Shown here in pieces: positions 52,927 to 61,863 of a stretch of 64,000 bases of DNA. The notes under the pieces were generated by a model that saw nothing but the letters and a program-made list of their open reading frames with translations, had not been told where the DNA came from and searched no databases. Source of the DNA: Heyndrickxia vini (GTDB lineage: Bacteria; Bacillota; Bacilli; Bacillales; Bacillaceae_C); contig NZ_CP065425.1 of NCBI RefSeq assembly GCF_016772275.1, forward strand, positions 734,001 through 798,000. Direction: 5' to 3'. Each line of letters opens with the position of its first letter. Position 1 is the first letter of the stretch. A program made the translations under genes and the position numbers.

Positions 52927-54337
52927 CCTTGGTTTTCAACTCGGAATCATACCTTTTTGAACCTTTGTTTTTTGATTTTGCGATGCCTACTCCAGTAAAG
53001 ATATAGATCAGTGCAAAAATGATACCTAGATAAGTCATTGGTGCGAATAGGATATAATCCCCTGTCGGCACCTTCAATGTATCGGCGATAAAGGCACCTG
53101 TTACACTCCAAGGAATAATTGGAGCAAGGGCAGTCCCCGTGTCTTCCATCGTTCTTGACCAATTTTTTCGATGGAGTTGGTATTTATCATATAATGGACT
53201 GATCATAGGACCAACAACCGCGAAGGTCACATAATAGCTTCCAGTAATAGAAAATAGTAAGGCATGTAGAGTTAAACTCGATGCCATCATCGTTTTCGCA
53301 CTTTTTGCGAGTTCGGAAATTTTCTGTAGGATGATTTGAATAACACCTGCTGTTTGTAATGGTGATCCAAAAACAGCCGCACCTATTAACAAGGCAACTG
53401 TACCAAGCATGCTTGCTAATCCACCGCGTTGGATAATTTCATCGACAATCGCAACACTTGTAGAATCTTGATACCCTTTATTCAAAACATTTGCCACTTC
53501 AAGTACATCTCTTCCTTGAAAGAGAATAGCTAACAAGCAACCTGTTAAAATTCCAATCATAAAAACAGGAAGCGTTGGTTTTTTAAAATAAATTAAGAGT
53601 AATACAATAATAGGTGGAAGAAGCAAAAGTGGGTTGAGGTTAAAATGCTCATGCAAGGTTTTCAGAATGACTTCGACTTTCTCGTTCTTTTCGATTTGAC
53701 CTCCAAATTGAAAACCAAGAATCAAATATAAAACGAGTGAAATACAATAGCCGGGAATCGTTGTCCAAAGTAAATGTTTAATATGATCGACAAGACTCAC
53801 CTTTGCCATGGCCGCGCTCATGATTGTTGTATCAGATAGTGGAGAAAGTTTATCACCGAATATGGCACCGACAACAATTGCTCCAGCTGTATAATGTGCT
53901 GGAATACCAAGGCCGATAGAAACGCCCATTAGTGCAACGCCAACTGTTCCGATCGTTCCCCAAGATGTTCCTGCCATTATTGACATAAATGAACAAATAA
54001 CTGCTGTGAGAATGAGGAAATACATAGGGTTAATACTTAATAGACCGTAATATACAATCAAAGGAATTGTTCCGGATAACATCCACGCTCCTATCAACAT
54101 TCCTACTGCTAATAAGATGAGAATCGGTTGAAGCATCGCTTTTAAATTGTTTAATAAATCATCTTCAATCTTTTGCCATCGTACTCCCCATATAACGGAT
54201 AAAATAATCACCGATACTCCGGCAAAAATTAAAACAATCGTTGAAGGTGCCTCTAGATAAAGAATCCCAACAAAAATAACTGCAAACGAAACAAGCAACA
54301 AAGTAATTGACTTCCATGTAGATAAAATTGGTTCCAT
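52919..54337 (-). CDS. nhaC: Na+/H+ antiporter NhaC
   Basis: A 472-residue protein with about 11-12 transmembrane segments. IMAGTSWGTIGTVGVALMG near residue 122 and VVGAIFGDKLSPLSDTTIM near 156 are the NhaC-family signatures, and DTGTALAPIIPWSVTGAFIA lies near 398. It exchanges Na+ (some relatives malate/lactate) for protons. GGGGGGAAATA precedes the ATG. Same strand as the unknown membrane protein upstream, 45 bp apart with a hairpin between. Confidence 0.88.
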   Translation of the reverse strand: MEPILSTWKSITLLLVSFAVIFVGILYLEAPSTIVLIFAGVSVIILSVIWGVRWQKIEDDLLNNLKAMLQPILILLAVGMLIGAWMLSGTIPLIVYYGLLSINPMYFLILTAVICSFMSIMAGTSWGTIGTVGVALMGVSIGLGIPAHYTAGAIVVGAIFGDKLSPLSDTTIMSAAMAKVSLVDHIKHLLWTTIPGYCISLVLYLILGFQFGGQIEKNEKVEVILKTLHEHFNLNPLLLLPPIIVLLLIYFKKPTLPVFMIGILTGCLLAILFQGRDVLEVANVLNKGYQDSTSVAIVDEIIQRGGLASMLGTVALLIGAAVFGSPLQTAGVIQIILQKISELAKSAKTMMASSLTLHALLFSITGSYYVTFAVVGPMISPLYDKYQLHRKNWSRTMEDTGTALAPIIPWSVTGAFIADTLKVPTGDYILFAPMTYLGIIFALIYIFTGVGIAKSKNKGSKRYDSELKTKGM

Positions 54338-54360
54338 TTTATTTCCCCCCTAAATAAGAA

Positions 54361-54378
54361 AGAGGGACGATGCCCTCT
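54361..54378 (-). terminator. Stem-loop between the unknown transporter and nhaC
   Basis: AGAGGG and CCCTCT at 54361-54366 and 54373-54378 pair; on the minus strand TTTCTTATTTA follows. A modest terminator that would partly uncouple the two genes. Confidence 0.45.
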
Positions 54379-54382
54379 ATCT

Positions 54383-55567
54383 TTATAATGTTTTTACAAG
54401 AATGCTGGCGATAATAACAGATGCGACAGTGACAGTTGTAAAGCCTGCAATTAGCATAGGTGGTGATAGTTCATTAAGCAGGATTTGTTGTTCTTCATCA
54501 GTTCGTCCAACACTGCGGCTAACTTCCTGACAAAGAATATAGTCTGCTGGGAAACCAAACATGGCTGTTAATGCTAGGGACATTCCTTTGTACGGATGCC
54601 ATTTTGTTAGTTTTGAAAATAGATATCCGCCTAAGATGATGCCAATTTGTCCTAACACAATAATGGCTAAAATTTGCGGGATGAAATGTAAAAATTGTTT
54701 TAGACTAACAGTACTCATAGAAGCGATAACGATAAAAATCGTACCTAAGATAGCAATGCTTGAAGCTTTTGCCTTATCCATAATATTTTCATCATAAAAT
54801 TTCACTCTTGCTCCTAACACACCGATGACTAAGCACCAGATTGTTGAGCTCACACCTGTTACGGATCCAATGACGGTGGCAATGGAAGCTCCTAGAAAAA
54901 GTTTAAATAGCAGTACATTGGCTGTATTGAATTCGTATTTCTTTTTTTTCATAGTTATAGTTGTTGAATGTTTCAGCGTTGTCTCTATTGTGGCCGCAGT
55001 TTGTTTGTGACGCTCAAGAAGATCCGTTTCATCACGTAAAAATAGAGCATATTTTCGAAGGAAAATAGAAGCAACCGGCATACCAAATAGTTTATGTATC
55101 GCCAAAACTAAGGCGGGAATCGCCACTAAACTTTCGAAACCAAGTTCTTTTAATTCTGCAGAAGTAACAAGAAAGGCAACAATTCCTCCTACAATCGGGC
55201 CCATTCCGGCAACTGCAGTTTCATAGCCGAATAGTAAAGTGATGATAGGAAGGACAAGAACGAGGGCGATTAACGCTCCACCCAGGGAGATAATGACAGC
55301 TTTATATTGTTTAGACATCATTGAAAATGGGATGAGCGTTCCTAAGTGGACAACTAATGGTCCTGTTAATAACACCCCTATACCATTGAAGGATGAAGTT
55401 TCAACAATATTTTTTGGGAAAATTCCCGTCCAAACTAGTATGAGAAATCCAAGAATAGCTACGAGCAGCATTGGTACTCTAGCACGAGTTAAAACAGAAA
55501 TAATTTCCCCTACAGCTACTAACGCGAGAATTAACATCGCAGCAAATACAGGTTCATTGATCGTCAT
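54383..55567 (-). CDS. Multi-pass membrane protein, probable transporter of unknown substrate
   Basis: A 394-residue hydrophobic protein with about ten to eleven transmembrane segments in two blocks separated by a charged cytoplasmic region (residues ~175-215, LRDETDLLERHKQTAATIE). Conserved-looking pieces are MGPIVGGIVAFLVTSAEL near residue 125 and ALTAMFGFPADYILCQEVSR near 335. The pattern recalls two-fold inverted-repeat carriers such as GltS or KdgT, but no motif is decisive. AAAGGAGGAGATTAC precedes the ATG. Being upstream of nhaC suggests a Na+-coupled system; this is speculation. Confidence 0.7.
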   Translation of the reverse strand: MTINEPVFAAMLILALVAVGEIISVLTRARVPMLLVAILGFLILVWTGIFPKNIVETSSFNGIGVLLTGPLVVHLGTLIPFSMMSKQYKAVIISLGGALIALVLVLPIITLLFGYETAVAGMGPIVGGIVAFLVTSAELKELGFESLVAIPALVLAIHKLFGMPVASIFLRKYALFLRDETDLLERHKQTAATIETTLKHSTTITMKKKKYEFNTANVLLFKLFLGASIATVIGSVTGVSSTIWCLVIGVLGARVKFYDENIMDKAKASSIAILGTIFIVIASMSTVSLKQFLHFIPQILAIIVLGQIGIILGGYLFSKLTKWHPYKGMSLALTAMFGFPADYILCQEVSRSVGRTDEEQQILLNELSPPMLIAGFTTVTVASVIIASILVKTL

Positions 55568-56026
55568 GTAATCTCCTCCTTTGATGAATAGTTAGAAATA
55601 TTAGGATAATGGTTTCCAGACAGAATCAGTGAAAGGAAAGCAATATCCGATTATTTTCTTACAAAACGAAATGAGTAAATGAATATTATTTTTCAAATGT
55701 TAATTTATAAATCATATATTTTTAACATTTGATTTATGATATAAAAATGATTATAAAATATATAGGTAGAATATTCTACATATTTCTGAAAATTTTATTT
55801 TTTATTCAACTATGACGGGTAGCCAGATTTTCTTGTCTTGAAAAAATTTGAAGTTCTTCTCTAGTTGTTGAAGTTACTTGCTATTTTGATTCAATCAACT
55901 TTGTGTCTGAACTTAAACTTTATTCTTAAAGTAAAGTAATGAAAAATAATTGATTCAAAAGTTCTACTAATTTCTGAATGACTTTTATATAATTTAATAG
56001 AAAATATTAACAAGATGAGGGCGGAA
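55568..56026. other. AT-rich intergenic region between divergent genes
   Basis: No gene is seen. Short AT palindromes (ATTTATAAATCATATATTTT around 55705) may include the minus-strand promoter of the membrane protein. TATAAT at 55988-55993 is a possible -10 for the diguanylate cyclase gene, without a clear -35. Confidence 0.35.
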
Positions 56027-57310
56027 ATGAAAATTATCCATACATTTGTCACTCCAAAAGTTTCGAATGAAAAACAGAAATTGTTAGATGATCATTTATT
56101 TCATGAAAACATACAGCGATGTAAGCTATTTGCTAAGATTGTAATCATATTTGAAGCCCTACTGATATTGAAGAATTTATCTTCAAGGCATGTCCCGGAC
56201 CATGGACAATTGGAGTTTTCTCTGAATACCTATATCGTGCTATATCTTCTTTTGCTGGGAATAAGTGCAGGGATGCTTCTTTTGATTCATCGTTATGAAA
56301 CAAGTGATTTCCATACGGATCGGCAATTAAAGCTGCTTCAATTTGGTTTATATAGTTTTTTTACCTTTTTTATGGTCTGGGGAGCGGTTGTTACCTTAGT
56401 TGATCAGAAAGAATATGGACATGTCATGGCTTTTGTGATTAATTTCATGTGTATATCGATTCTTTTTTACGCATCAAACAAGTCGATACTGAAAATGTAT
56501 ATCCTACCTATTGCTGTACTCGTCATCGGTTTGCCTTTCTATCAACCTTCCAAATCAATTTTGATGGGGCATTATATTAATCTTTTGGTCTTTTTCTTTT
56601 TTTGTTGGGTGGCATCCCGGATGTTATATTCAAGTAATGCAACAAATTTTTTAAATAAATTGCTTTTAAAAGAAACGAATCATCGGTTGGCTGCCAAAAT
56701 TACTGAAAATGAAAAAATCAATTTGGAAATGGCCATGGTGAATGAACAGCTTAAAAAAATTGCAATCATGGATGAATTAACAAAAATCCCGAATCGGAGA
56801 GGGTTTCAACAATATATTCAGGAAATGTTGATTTACAATAATCAGAAGAGAAATGTTTCAATAATGATGCTCGATATTGATGCGTTTAAATTATTTAATG
56901 ACCATTATGGACATCTTGAGGGGGATAAGGTGTTAACGGCAGTCGCTCAAACAATCCAAATATGTATTCAGTCAACGTCAAGCTTCATTGCCCGTTTTGG
57001 TGGAGAAGAATTTGTTATCGCCTTATTTGACTTTGATTCATCTGAAACCGAACGATTGGCGAAAACTATTCAAGAAGCGATTATGGAATTGAACATTCCT
57101 CACGAATATTCACCTGTTTCTCATCATCTGACCATTAGCATCGGACTGGTAACTGGGCAGGTCACGAATGAAAAGGAAATCGAGCAACTGATGGAAAAAG
57201 CAGATAACGCACTATATCAAGCCAAATCAAAAGGACGTAATCGGGTGGAATATGATGGGATGTTGGGGAACCGTGTTCTTACAAGGAAGGCTTTTATAAA
57301 GCATAAATAG
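56027..57310 (+). CDS. Membrane-bound diguanylate cyclase (GGDEF domain)
   Basis: A 427-residue protein with six hydrophobic segments in residues ~30-205, a short coiled linker, and a GGDEF domain from ~245: DELTKIPNRRGF, MMLDIDAFKLFNDHYGHLEGD and the active-site loop RFGGEEFVIALF, a GGEEF variant that is catalytically competent in other cyclases. It makes c-di-GMP at the membrane. An inhibitory RxxD site is not obvious before GGEEF. ATG 56027 is chosen because GAGGGCGG sits 5 bases before it; the in-frame ATG at 56015 has no such site. Monocistronic. Confidence 0.88.
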   Translation: MKIIHTFVTPKVSNEKQKLLDDHLFHENIQRCKLFAKIVIIFEALLILKNLSSRHVPDHGQLEFSLNTYIVLYLLLLGISAGMLLLIHRYETSDFHTDRQLKLLQFGLYSFFTFFMVWGAVVTLVDQKEYGHVMAFVINFMCISILFYASNKSILKMYILPIAVLVIGLPFYQPSKSILMGHYINLLVFFFFCWVASRMLYSSNATNFLNKLLLKETNHRLAAKITENEKINLEMAMVNEQLKKIAIMDELTKIPNRRGFQQYIQEMLIYNNQKRNVSIMMLDIDAFKLFNDHYGHLEGDKVLTAVAQTIQICIQSTSSFIARFGGEEFVIALFDFDSSETERLAKTIQEAIMELNIPHEYSPVSHHLTISIGLVTGQVTNEKEIEQLMEKADNALYQAKSKGRNRVEYDGMLGNRVLTRKAFIKHK

Positions 57311-57397
57311 CGGGTTTATGTAAATACGTTTATTTTTAATTATGTAAAAGTGTATTAAAATGGATAAAAGTCGATATGGGGAAAGGATGCGAGAATC

Positions 57398-58261
57398 ATG
57401 AAGGAAGGCTATGTTTCAGTTACAGGAGGAAAGGTTTACTATAAGAAAGTGGGGGATGGGGGAAAGACTCCGATTATTTTGCTGCATGGAGGTCCAGGTG
57501 GTACACATGTTTCCTTAACAAATCTACAATCATTAGCAGATGAACGCACGGTTATTTTCTATGATCAGCTTGGATCCGGACGATCTGATCATCCAACTGA
57601 TAAGTCCCTTTGGCAAGTTGATCGTTTTGTGGAAGAATTAGGGCAAATTCGTGAAGCACTCGAGCTTGATCAATTACATATATTAGGACATTCTTGGGGG
57701 ACGATGCTTGCAGCTAGTTATTTGCTGACACAACCGCAAGGAATACAAAGTGTAATTTTCTCCAGCCCGTGTTTAAGTGCACCGCAATGGGCACGAGATC
57801 AGGACGAGCATCGAAAGGAACTCCCACAGGAAATTCAAGACGTTCTTGCCAAATGTGAAAAAGAAGGAACGACGAATTCGGAAGAGTATAAAGAGGCGAT
57901 GAAAGTATTTTATAAGCGATTTGTCTATCGACTTGACTCAAAACCTGAAGAATTAAAATCCGAGTATGCGAAGAGCAATGAAGTTGTATATGAAACAATG
58001 TGGGGACCATCGGAATTTTATACGACCGGTAATTTAAATACATTTGATGTGACTGACCGATTACATGAAATCAAGCTGCCAGCATTATTTACTTGCGGTA
58101 GATATGATGAGGCATCACCTCAAACGGTTGAAGCACAAAGCCGGCAAATACAAGGTGCAGATTTTCACGTATTTGAAAATAGTGCACATCAAGGATTCCT
58201 TGAAGAACCTGAGGAATACGTGCGTGTGGTAAGAGAGTTTTTGAATAGAGTAGAGAAGTAA
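57398..58261 (+). CDS. pip: Proline iminopeptidase / alpha-beta hydrolase (S33)
   Basis: A 287-residue alpha/beta hydrolase: oxyanion motif LLHGGPGGTH near residue 28, nucleophile elbow GHSWGTMLA near 97, catalytic aspartate in CGRYDEASP near 232 and histidine in NSAHQGF near 262. The HGGPGG and GHSWG pair is specific for proline-iminopeptidase-type S33 peptidases, which release N-terminal proline from peptides in the cytoplasm. GGGGAAAGGATG precedes the ATG. Confidence 0.9.
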   Translation: MKEGYVSVTGGKVYYKKVGDGGKTPIILLHGGPGGTHVSLTNLQSLADERTVIFYDQLGSGRSDHPTDKSLWQVDRFVEELGQIREALELDQLHILGHSWGTMLAASYLLTQPQGIQSVIFSSPCLSAPQWARDQDEHRKELPQEIQDVLAKCEKEGTTNSEEYKEAMKVFYKRFVYRLDSKPEELKSEYAKSNEVVYETMWGPSEFYTTGNLNTFDVTDRLHEIKLPALFTCGRYDEASPQTVEAQSRQIQGADFHVFENSAHQGFLEEPEEYVRVVREFLNRVEK

Positions 58262-58269
58262 GTTAAAAA

Positions 58270-58300
58270 AAGGGAAAGTGGACTTGGTCTACTTTCCCTT
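58270..58300. terminator. Convergent terminator, GGGAAAGTGGAC variant of the repeat family
   Basis: AAGGGAAAGTGGAC at 58270-58283 pairs with GTCTACTTTCCCTT at 58287-58300 (one G-U, 3-nt loop), between two convergent stops and overlapping the end of the minus gene. It has the same outline as the GGGACAGTGGAC hairpin at 12513 with A for C. Confidence 0.65.
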
Positions 58301-58601
58301 AATGTATGTGATGCCCCTTTTTTGGATTAGTGATAACAAACTCTTCCTCAGGTACATAGAAAAATTGAATCCACACCCCGTCCAAATAGTCTTCATCGCG
58401 TTTGTCTAACAGAATATCGATTCCTTTATCAGTTTTGACAATTTCATCATGCTCTGTTGGATGATCAAATTGCAGCGCATAATGGGCATGATCACCATGT
58501 ACTTCTGTGATGATTACCCGTAGCATCTTTCCTTCTGATTCTTCATCTTTCAACATTTTATCCATCACTTTAGCTGCATTGCGATTGACTTTTACCTTCA
58601 T
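58299..58601 (-). CDS. HesB/IscA-fold protein without cysteines
   Basis: A 100-residue protein with the HesB/IscA beta-fold: MKVKVNRNAAKVMDKML start, LRVIITEVHGDHAHYALQF in the centre and a DGVWIQFFYVPEEEFVITNP end. IscA proteins bind iron-sulfur clusters with three cysteines; here no cysteine occurs in the whole chain and the C-terminal CGCG position reads NPKKGHH. It therefore resembles the YneR-type branch, probably not an Fe-S scaffold, though the histidine-rich ends could bind metal. ATG 58601 has GAGGT 7 bases upstream, preferred over TTG 58604. Confidence 0.78.
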   Translation of the reverse strand: MKVKVNRNAAKVMDKMLKDEESEGKMLRVIITEVHGDHAHYALQFDHPTEHDEIVKTDKGIDILLDKRDEDYLDGVWIQFFYVPEEEFVITNPKKGHHIH

Positions 58602-58705
58602 CAAAATGACCTCAATTCTATTTCAAACATGTGATTGATATATTTGTTCTTCCAAACATCATTTTATCACAAGGAATTGGATTCTATTCTATCTTTCGTT
58701 TTTTT

Positions 58706-59964
58706 CTACTTGATCATTGAAAGTTTGAAAGTAAGGATTCGTTTGACGGATTGGTTGATTCGGTCTTCAGTGAGTTTTCCGCTTTGGACTGCATCGATGA
58801 TTCCATTGATGACTTGTTTTTGGCTTTCTAAAGTGTGACACACGAGTAATAAGTCTGCTCCGGCATCAACTGCCCGGTATCCCAAGTCTGGGTAGCTATA
58901 GTATTTACTCACCGCTCCCATTTCCAGATCATCTGTTATGACGATTCCTTTATAGCCGAGCTTTTGTCGCAGCAATTTTTGAATAATGATCGGTGAGATG
59001 CTTGCTGGATTTTCTTTGTCATATGCAGGATATTTAATATGTGTAACCATCATAAAAAATTGTTGATGATTGACTTCCTTGATGATTTTTCGAAATGGAT
59101 AAATATCTTTGTTCTCTAAATCCAACTGATTTGCTTGAACAGACGATGTTTCAAGATGTGGATCGATGTTGCTTCGACCATTTCCAGGAAAATGCTTTAA
59201 TGTTGCGGTTATTCCTGCCTTTTGAAACCCGGCAATCGCTTGCTCACCAAATGCTTTTGCCTGTTTTGGATCTTCCCCGAATGATCGACTATCCGTACTC
59301 GATAAATCCATAACAGGTGCGTAGTTGACGTTTATTCCCATCGCTTTTAGTTCTTTAGCATTTCGATAGGCAGTGTCAAAAACGTTTTTTGCACTTCCCT
59401 GCTTAGCAAGCTCTTGCTGGGAAGGAATTGGTGATACGTGATCTCTCATTCTGACAATTTGTCCGCCTTCTTGATCAATACTTACAATCAGCGGGATGTG
59501 ATGTTCACTTTTCTTTGCTAGATGTTGTAAATCATTCGTCAATTTCGTCACTTGCTGCGGAGTATCCATATTTCGATCATATAAAATGATTCCACCTACT
59601 TTATAATCATTAATCATCGTTTGAATATGGGAATCTACTGCATCACTTTGAAAGCCGACAACGACTAATTGTCCAATCTTTTCTTTAAGGGACATCTTCT
59701 TGACTAATTGATTGACCTTTTGTTCTAGAGTGATTTCTTTTTGAACAGGCGACTTTTCTTTGCTTTCCGTACTCGTACCTTTTTCCTTTTCATGCGATTG
59801 ATTAGATGAAGAAGAGGTGGATAGTTTGATATCCTCCTTTTCCCCGCTTTAAATTCTGCTATTTGTTGATAGGCACAGTACCCGCCTATAATAGCAATCA
59901 AAACAATAAAAAGGATAAGAAACTTAGATTTTCGACGTCTTTTAGATGCTCTTTGCATTCTCAT
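58706..59964 (-). pseudogene. nagZ: GH3 beta-N-acetylhexosaminidase (NagZ-like), frameshifted
   Basis: Two adjacent frames form one broken gene. The N-terminal part (59964 downward, start with AAGGGGTG upstream) encodes a basic tail and a membrane anchor (FLILFIVLIAIIGGYC). Its frame then shifts; the other frame runs without stop from about 59845 through a linker (STSSSSNQSHEKEKG, EITLEQKVNQLVKKM) into a GH3 domain with IVSIDQEGGQIVRM, KHFPGNGRSNIDPH (catalytic histidine loop) and VITDDLEMGA (nucleophile aspartate). The four-C run at 59842-59845 is one base short for continuity; five would restore one protein. Either a recent inactivating deletion or a sequencing error in the run. NagZ trims GlcNAc from peptidoglycan fragments. 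Confidence 0.8.
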
Positions 59965-60035
59965 TCTTTCACCCCTTAATTTATATGATATACGGCGGCA
60001 GCTTGTATTTGCACGAATTCCTCACTTTTTTAAAA

Positions 60036-60218
60036 AAAACCTTAATTATCGGGGATTCTTTAAGTGCAGATTTCCTCGGTGGGCAAGCAGCCGGAATAGA
60101 TATATGCTGGTTCAATCCTATCATGAAACTCAACAATACAGACATCGTTCCAACCTATCAAATTCAGAAACTCGATGAGCTGTATCAAATTTTAAAACTA
60201 GAACTGAAGGTCGTGTGA
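60036..60218 (+). pseudogene. C-terminal remnant of a YfnB/YjjG-type HAD nucleotidase
   Basis: The frame reads TLIIGDSLSADFLGGQAAGI, then DICWFNPIMK and VPTYQIQKLDELYQIL before TGA. This is the last third of the HAD family of YfnB/YjjG (pyrimidine 5'-nucleotidase-like): motif IV GDSLSAD and the typical WFNP and PTYxIxKLxEL tail. Motifs I to III are absent upstream, where the nagZ start region begins on the other strand, so only a fragment survives. Confidence 0.7.
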
Positions 60219-60256
60219 GGCAGCTGGACCACCATCGACAATACTTACATCCAAAT

Positions 60257-60301
60257 ACAAATGGGCACTACTTTTCCAAATAAAAAGTAATGCCCATTTG
60301 T
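60257..60301. terminator. 19-bp terminator hairpin after guaC
   Basis: Arms 60257-60275 and 60283-60301 (ACAAATGGGCACTACTTTT with its complement, one mismatch) form a long stem 28 bp after the guaC stop. It can serve guaC on the minus strand and separates it from the yfnB remnant. Confidence 0.75.
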
Positions 60302-60328
60302 ATAATATTGGTACAAATATAATTGGAT

Positions 60329-61312
60329 TTAGTACACTCGGTCCCCATTAAAAATTGAATTTTTTACAACGACGTAATCTACATTGCGGATAGCATCTAG
60401 CTTATTGCCACCAGCATATGAAATAGAGGACTGAAGATCCTGTTCCATTTCAATTAGTGTATCTTGTAATTTACCTTTATGCTCTACATGCATTTTCTTG
60501 CCTTCTACGTTTTTCTTTTCGCCTTTTTGAAATTCAGAGGCGGAGCCAAAATATTCTTTGTAAAGTTTTCCGTCCTTTTCAAACGTTTCACCCGGAGACT
60601 CTTCGTGTCCAGCAAATAATGACCCGATCATAACCATCGATGCACCGAAGCGAATTGATTTCGCGATGTCTCCATGTGTACGAATACCGCCGTCTGCAAT
60701 AATTGGTTTGCTTGCTGCTTTTGCACACCAACGTAACGCAGCTAATTGCCAACCACCTGTTCCAAAACCTGTTTTGATTTTTGTTATACAAACTTTTCCC
60801 GGACCTATTCCAACTTTTGTAGCATCTGCTCCCGCATTTTCCAGCTCTCTAACAGCCTCAGGAGTTCCAACATTTCCAGCAATAACAAAGCTTTCTGGTA
60901 AGTGTTTCTTAATATGCTGAATCATATTGATTACTGCATTGGAATGTCCATGTGCAATATCAATCGTAATATATTCAGGTACTAGGTTTTCATCGGCAAG
61001 CTGTTGAATGAAGTGATATTCTTCCTCTTTCACGCCAACACTAATCGACGCATACAGCCCGCGAGATTTCATGTCCTTAATAAACGCTGATCGTTTCTCC
61101 GGTTGGAAACGATGCATAATATAAAAATAATCGTTTTCTGCTAAGAAAAGTGCTACCTTTTCGTCGATAATTGTCTGCATATTGGCAGGAACAACAGGTA
61201 ACCTAAATATGCGTCCGCCTAATTTAACAGAAGTATCACACTCAGAACGGCTGTTTACCACACACTTTGCAGGAATTAATTGAATATCTTCGTAGTCAAA
61301 TACATTTTCCAT
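60329..61312 (-). CDS. guaC: GMP reductase
   Basis: A 327-residue IMPDH/GMPR-family enzyme that deaminates GMP to IMP with NADPH in purine salvage. [13 protein letters not shown] near residue 40, the catalytic cysteine loop [19 protein letters not shown] near 170, [20 protein letters not shown] near 205 and [19 protein letters not shown] identify the bacterial GuaC (type 2) rather than IMP dehydrogenase; no CBS domains are present. ATG 61312 ([16 protein letters not shown]) with AGGAGTG upstream matches the usual N-terminus. Confidence 0.95.
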   Translation of the reverse strand: MENVFDYEDIQLIPAKCVVNSRSECDTSVKLGGRIFRLPVVPANMQTIIDEKVALFLAENDYFYIMHRFQPEKRSAFIKDMKSRGLYASISVGVKEEEYHFIQQLADENLVPEYITIDIAHGHSNAVINMIQHIKKHLPESFVIAGNVGTPEAVRELENAGADATKVGIGPGKVCITKIKTGFGTGGWQLAALRWCAKAASKPIIADGGIRTHGDIAKSIRFGASMVMIGSLFAGHEESPGETFEKDGKLYKEYFGSASEFQKGEKKNVEGKKMHVEHKGKLQDTLIEMEQDLQSSISYAGGNKLDAIRNVDYVVVKNSIFNGDRVY

Positions 61313-61681
61313 GAATAACACTCCTAAACACGAATATTGAAATCATTTTCATTGAAAATCATTCGTATATTTCTAATTTAAAGCATTATCATCATTATGT
61401 CAAAGTTTTTTAATTTTTATGTAAAAAATGGCATGTCATCTGATTCTACAAGAAAGTTAAAAAGAAGGAGGAAAAAGCTGAAATTTTGACGAATAATGTA
61501 AAAATATAATAATTGTGGTACAATTACTGAAGTTTTATGTAACGCACAGAAACGATTATTAAATGATGATCGATAACATGTATAATCTCTGATACACCAT
61601 TCTTAACGGTAGCACATACAATAACTATGATTTGAAAAATTCGTAGACGAATAGTACATTACACTATTGGGGGACCATCTC
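61313..61681. other. Divergent region upstream of guaC and the small ORF
   Basis: TGAAATCATTTTCATTGAAA at 61338-61357 has the look of a weak Fur-type palindrome upstream of guaC. AATTGTGGTACAATT at 61511-61525 is a 6+6 palindrome that could be an operator or promoter part for the small ORF. No gene otherwise. Confidence 0.3.
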
Positions 61682-61834
61682 ATGGAAGAAAAGGATATAG
61701 AATTGCAATTTAAGAGAATTCTAGACTTTGGATACCAAAAGGGAAACGAAGCAGGCATATCAGCCAATCAACTGATTGAAGAACTATCGGAGAAATTGAA
61801 AACACTTCTTCATTCCGAAAAAAAGGAGAACTAG
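61682..61834 (+). CDS. Small hypothetical protein (50 aa)
   Basis: A 50-codon frame beginning MEEKDIELQF with GGGGGA about 9 bases before the ATG. The product is charged and predicted helical (ANQLIEELSEKLKTLLHSEKK), with no cysteine or signal peptide. A stem-loop at its stop suggests it is a real transcript end. Function unknown; too short to classify. Confidence 0.5.
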   Translation: MEEKDIELQFKRILDFGYQKGNEAGISANQLIEELSEKLKTLLHSEKKEN

Positions 61835-61863
61835 TGGGAAAGTAAACGGGTCTATTTTCCCAC
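61834..61863. terminator. Convergent stem-loop between small ORF and BASS transporter
   Basis: GTGGGAAAGTA near 61834-61844 pairs imperfectly with TATTTTCCCAC at 61853-61863, the stems covering both stop codons. Diverged member of the GGGAAAGTGGAC/GGGACAGTGGAC hairpin family. Confidence 0.45.

Noticed and set aside
56015-56026. Earlier ATG for the diguanylate cyclase
   Set aside because: No ribosome binding site; GAGGGCGG is spaced for ATG 56027.
61338-61357. Fur box upstream of guaC
   Set aside because: Only a loose match to the palindrome and GMP reductase has no known iron control; kept as a note only.
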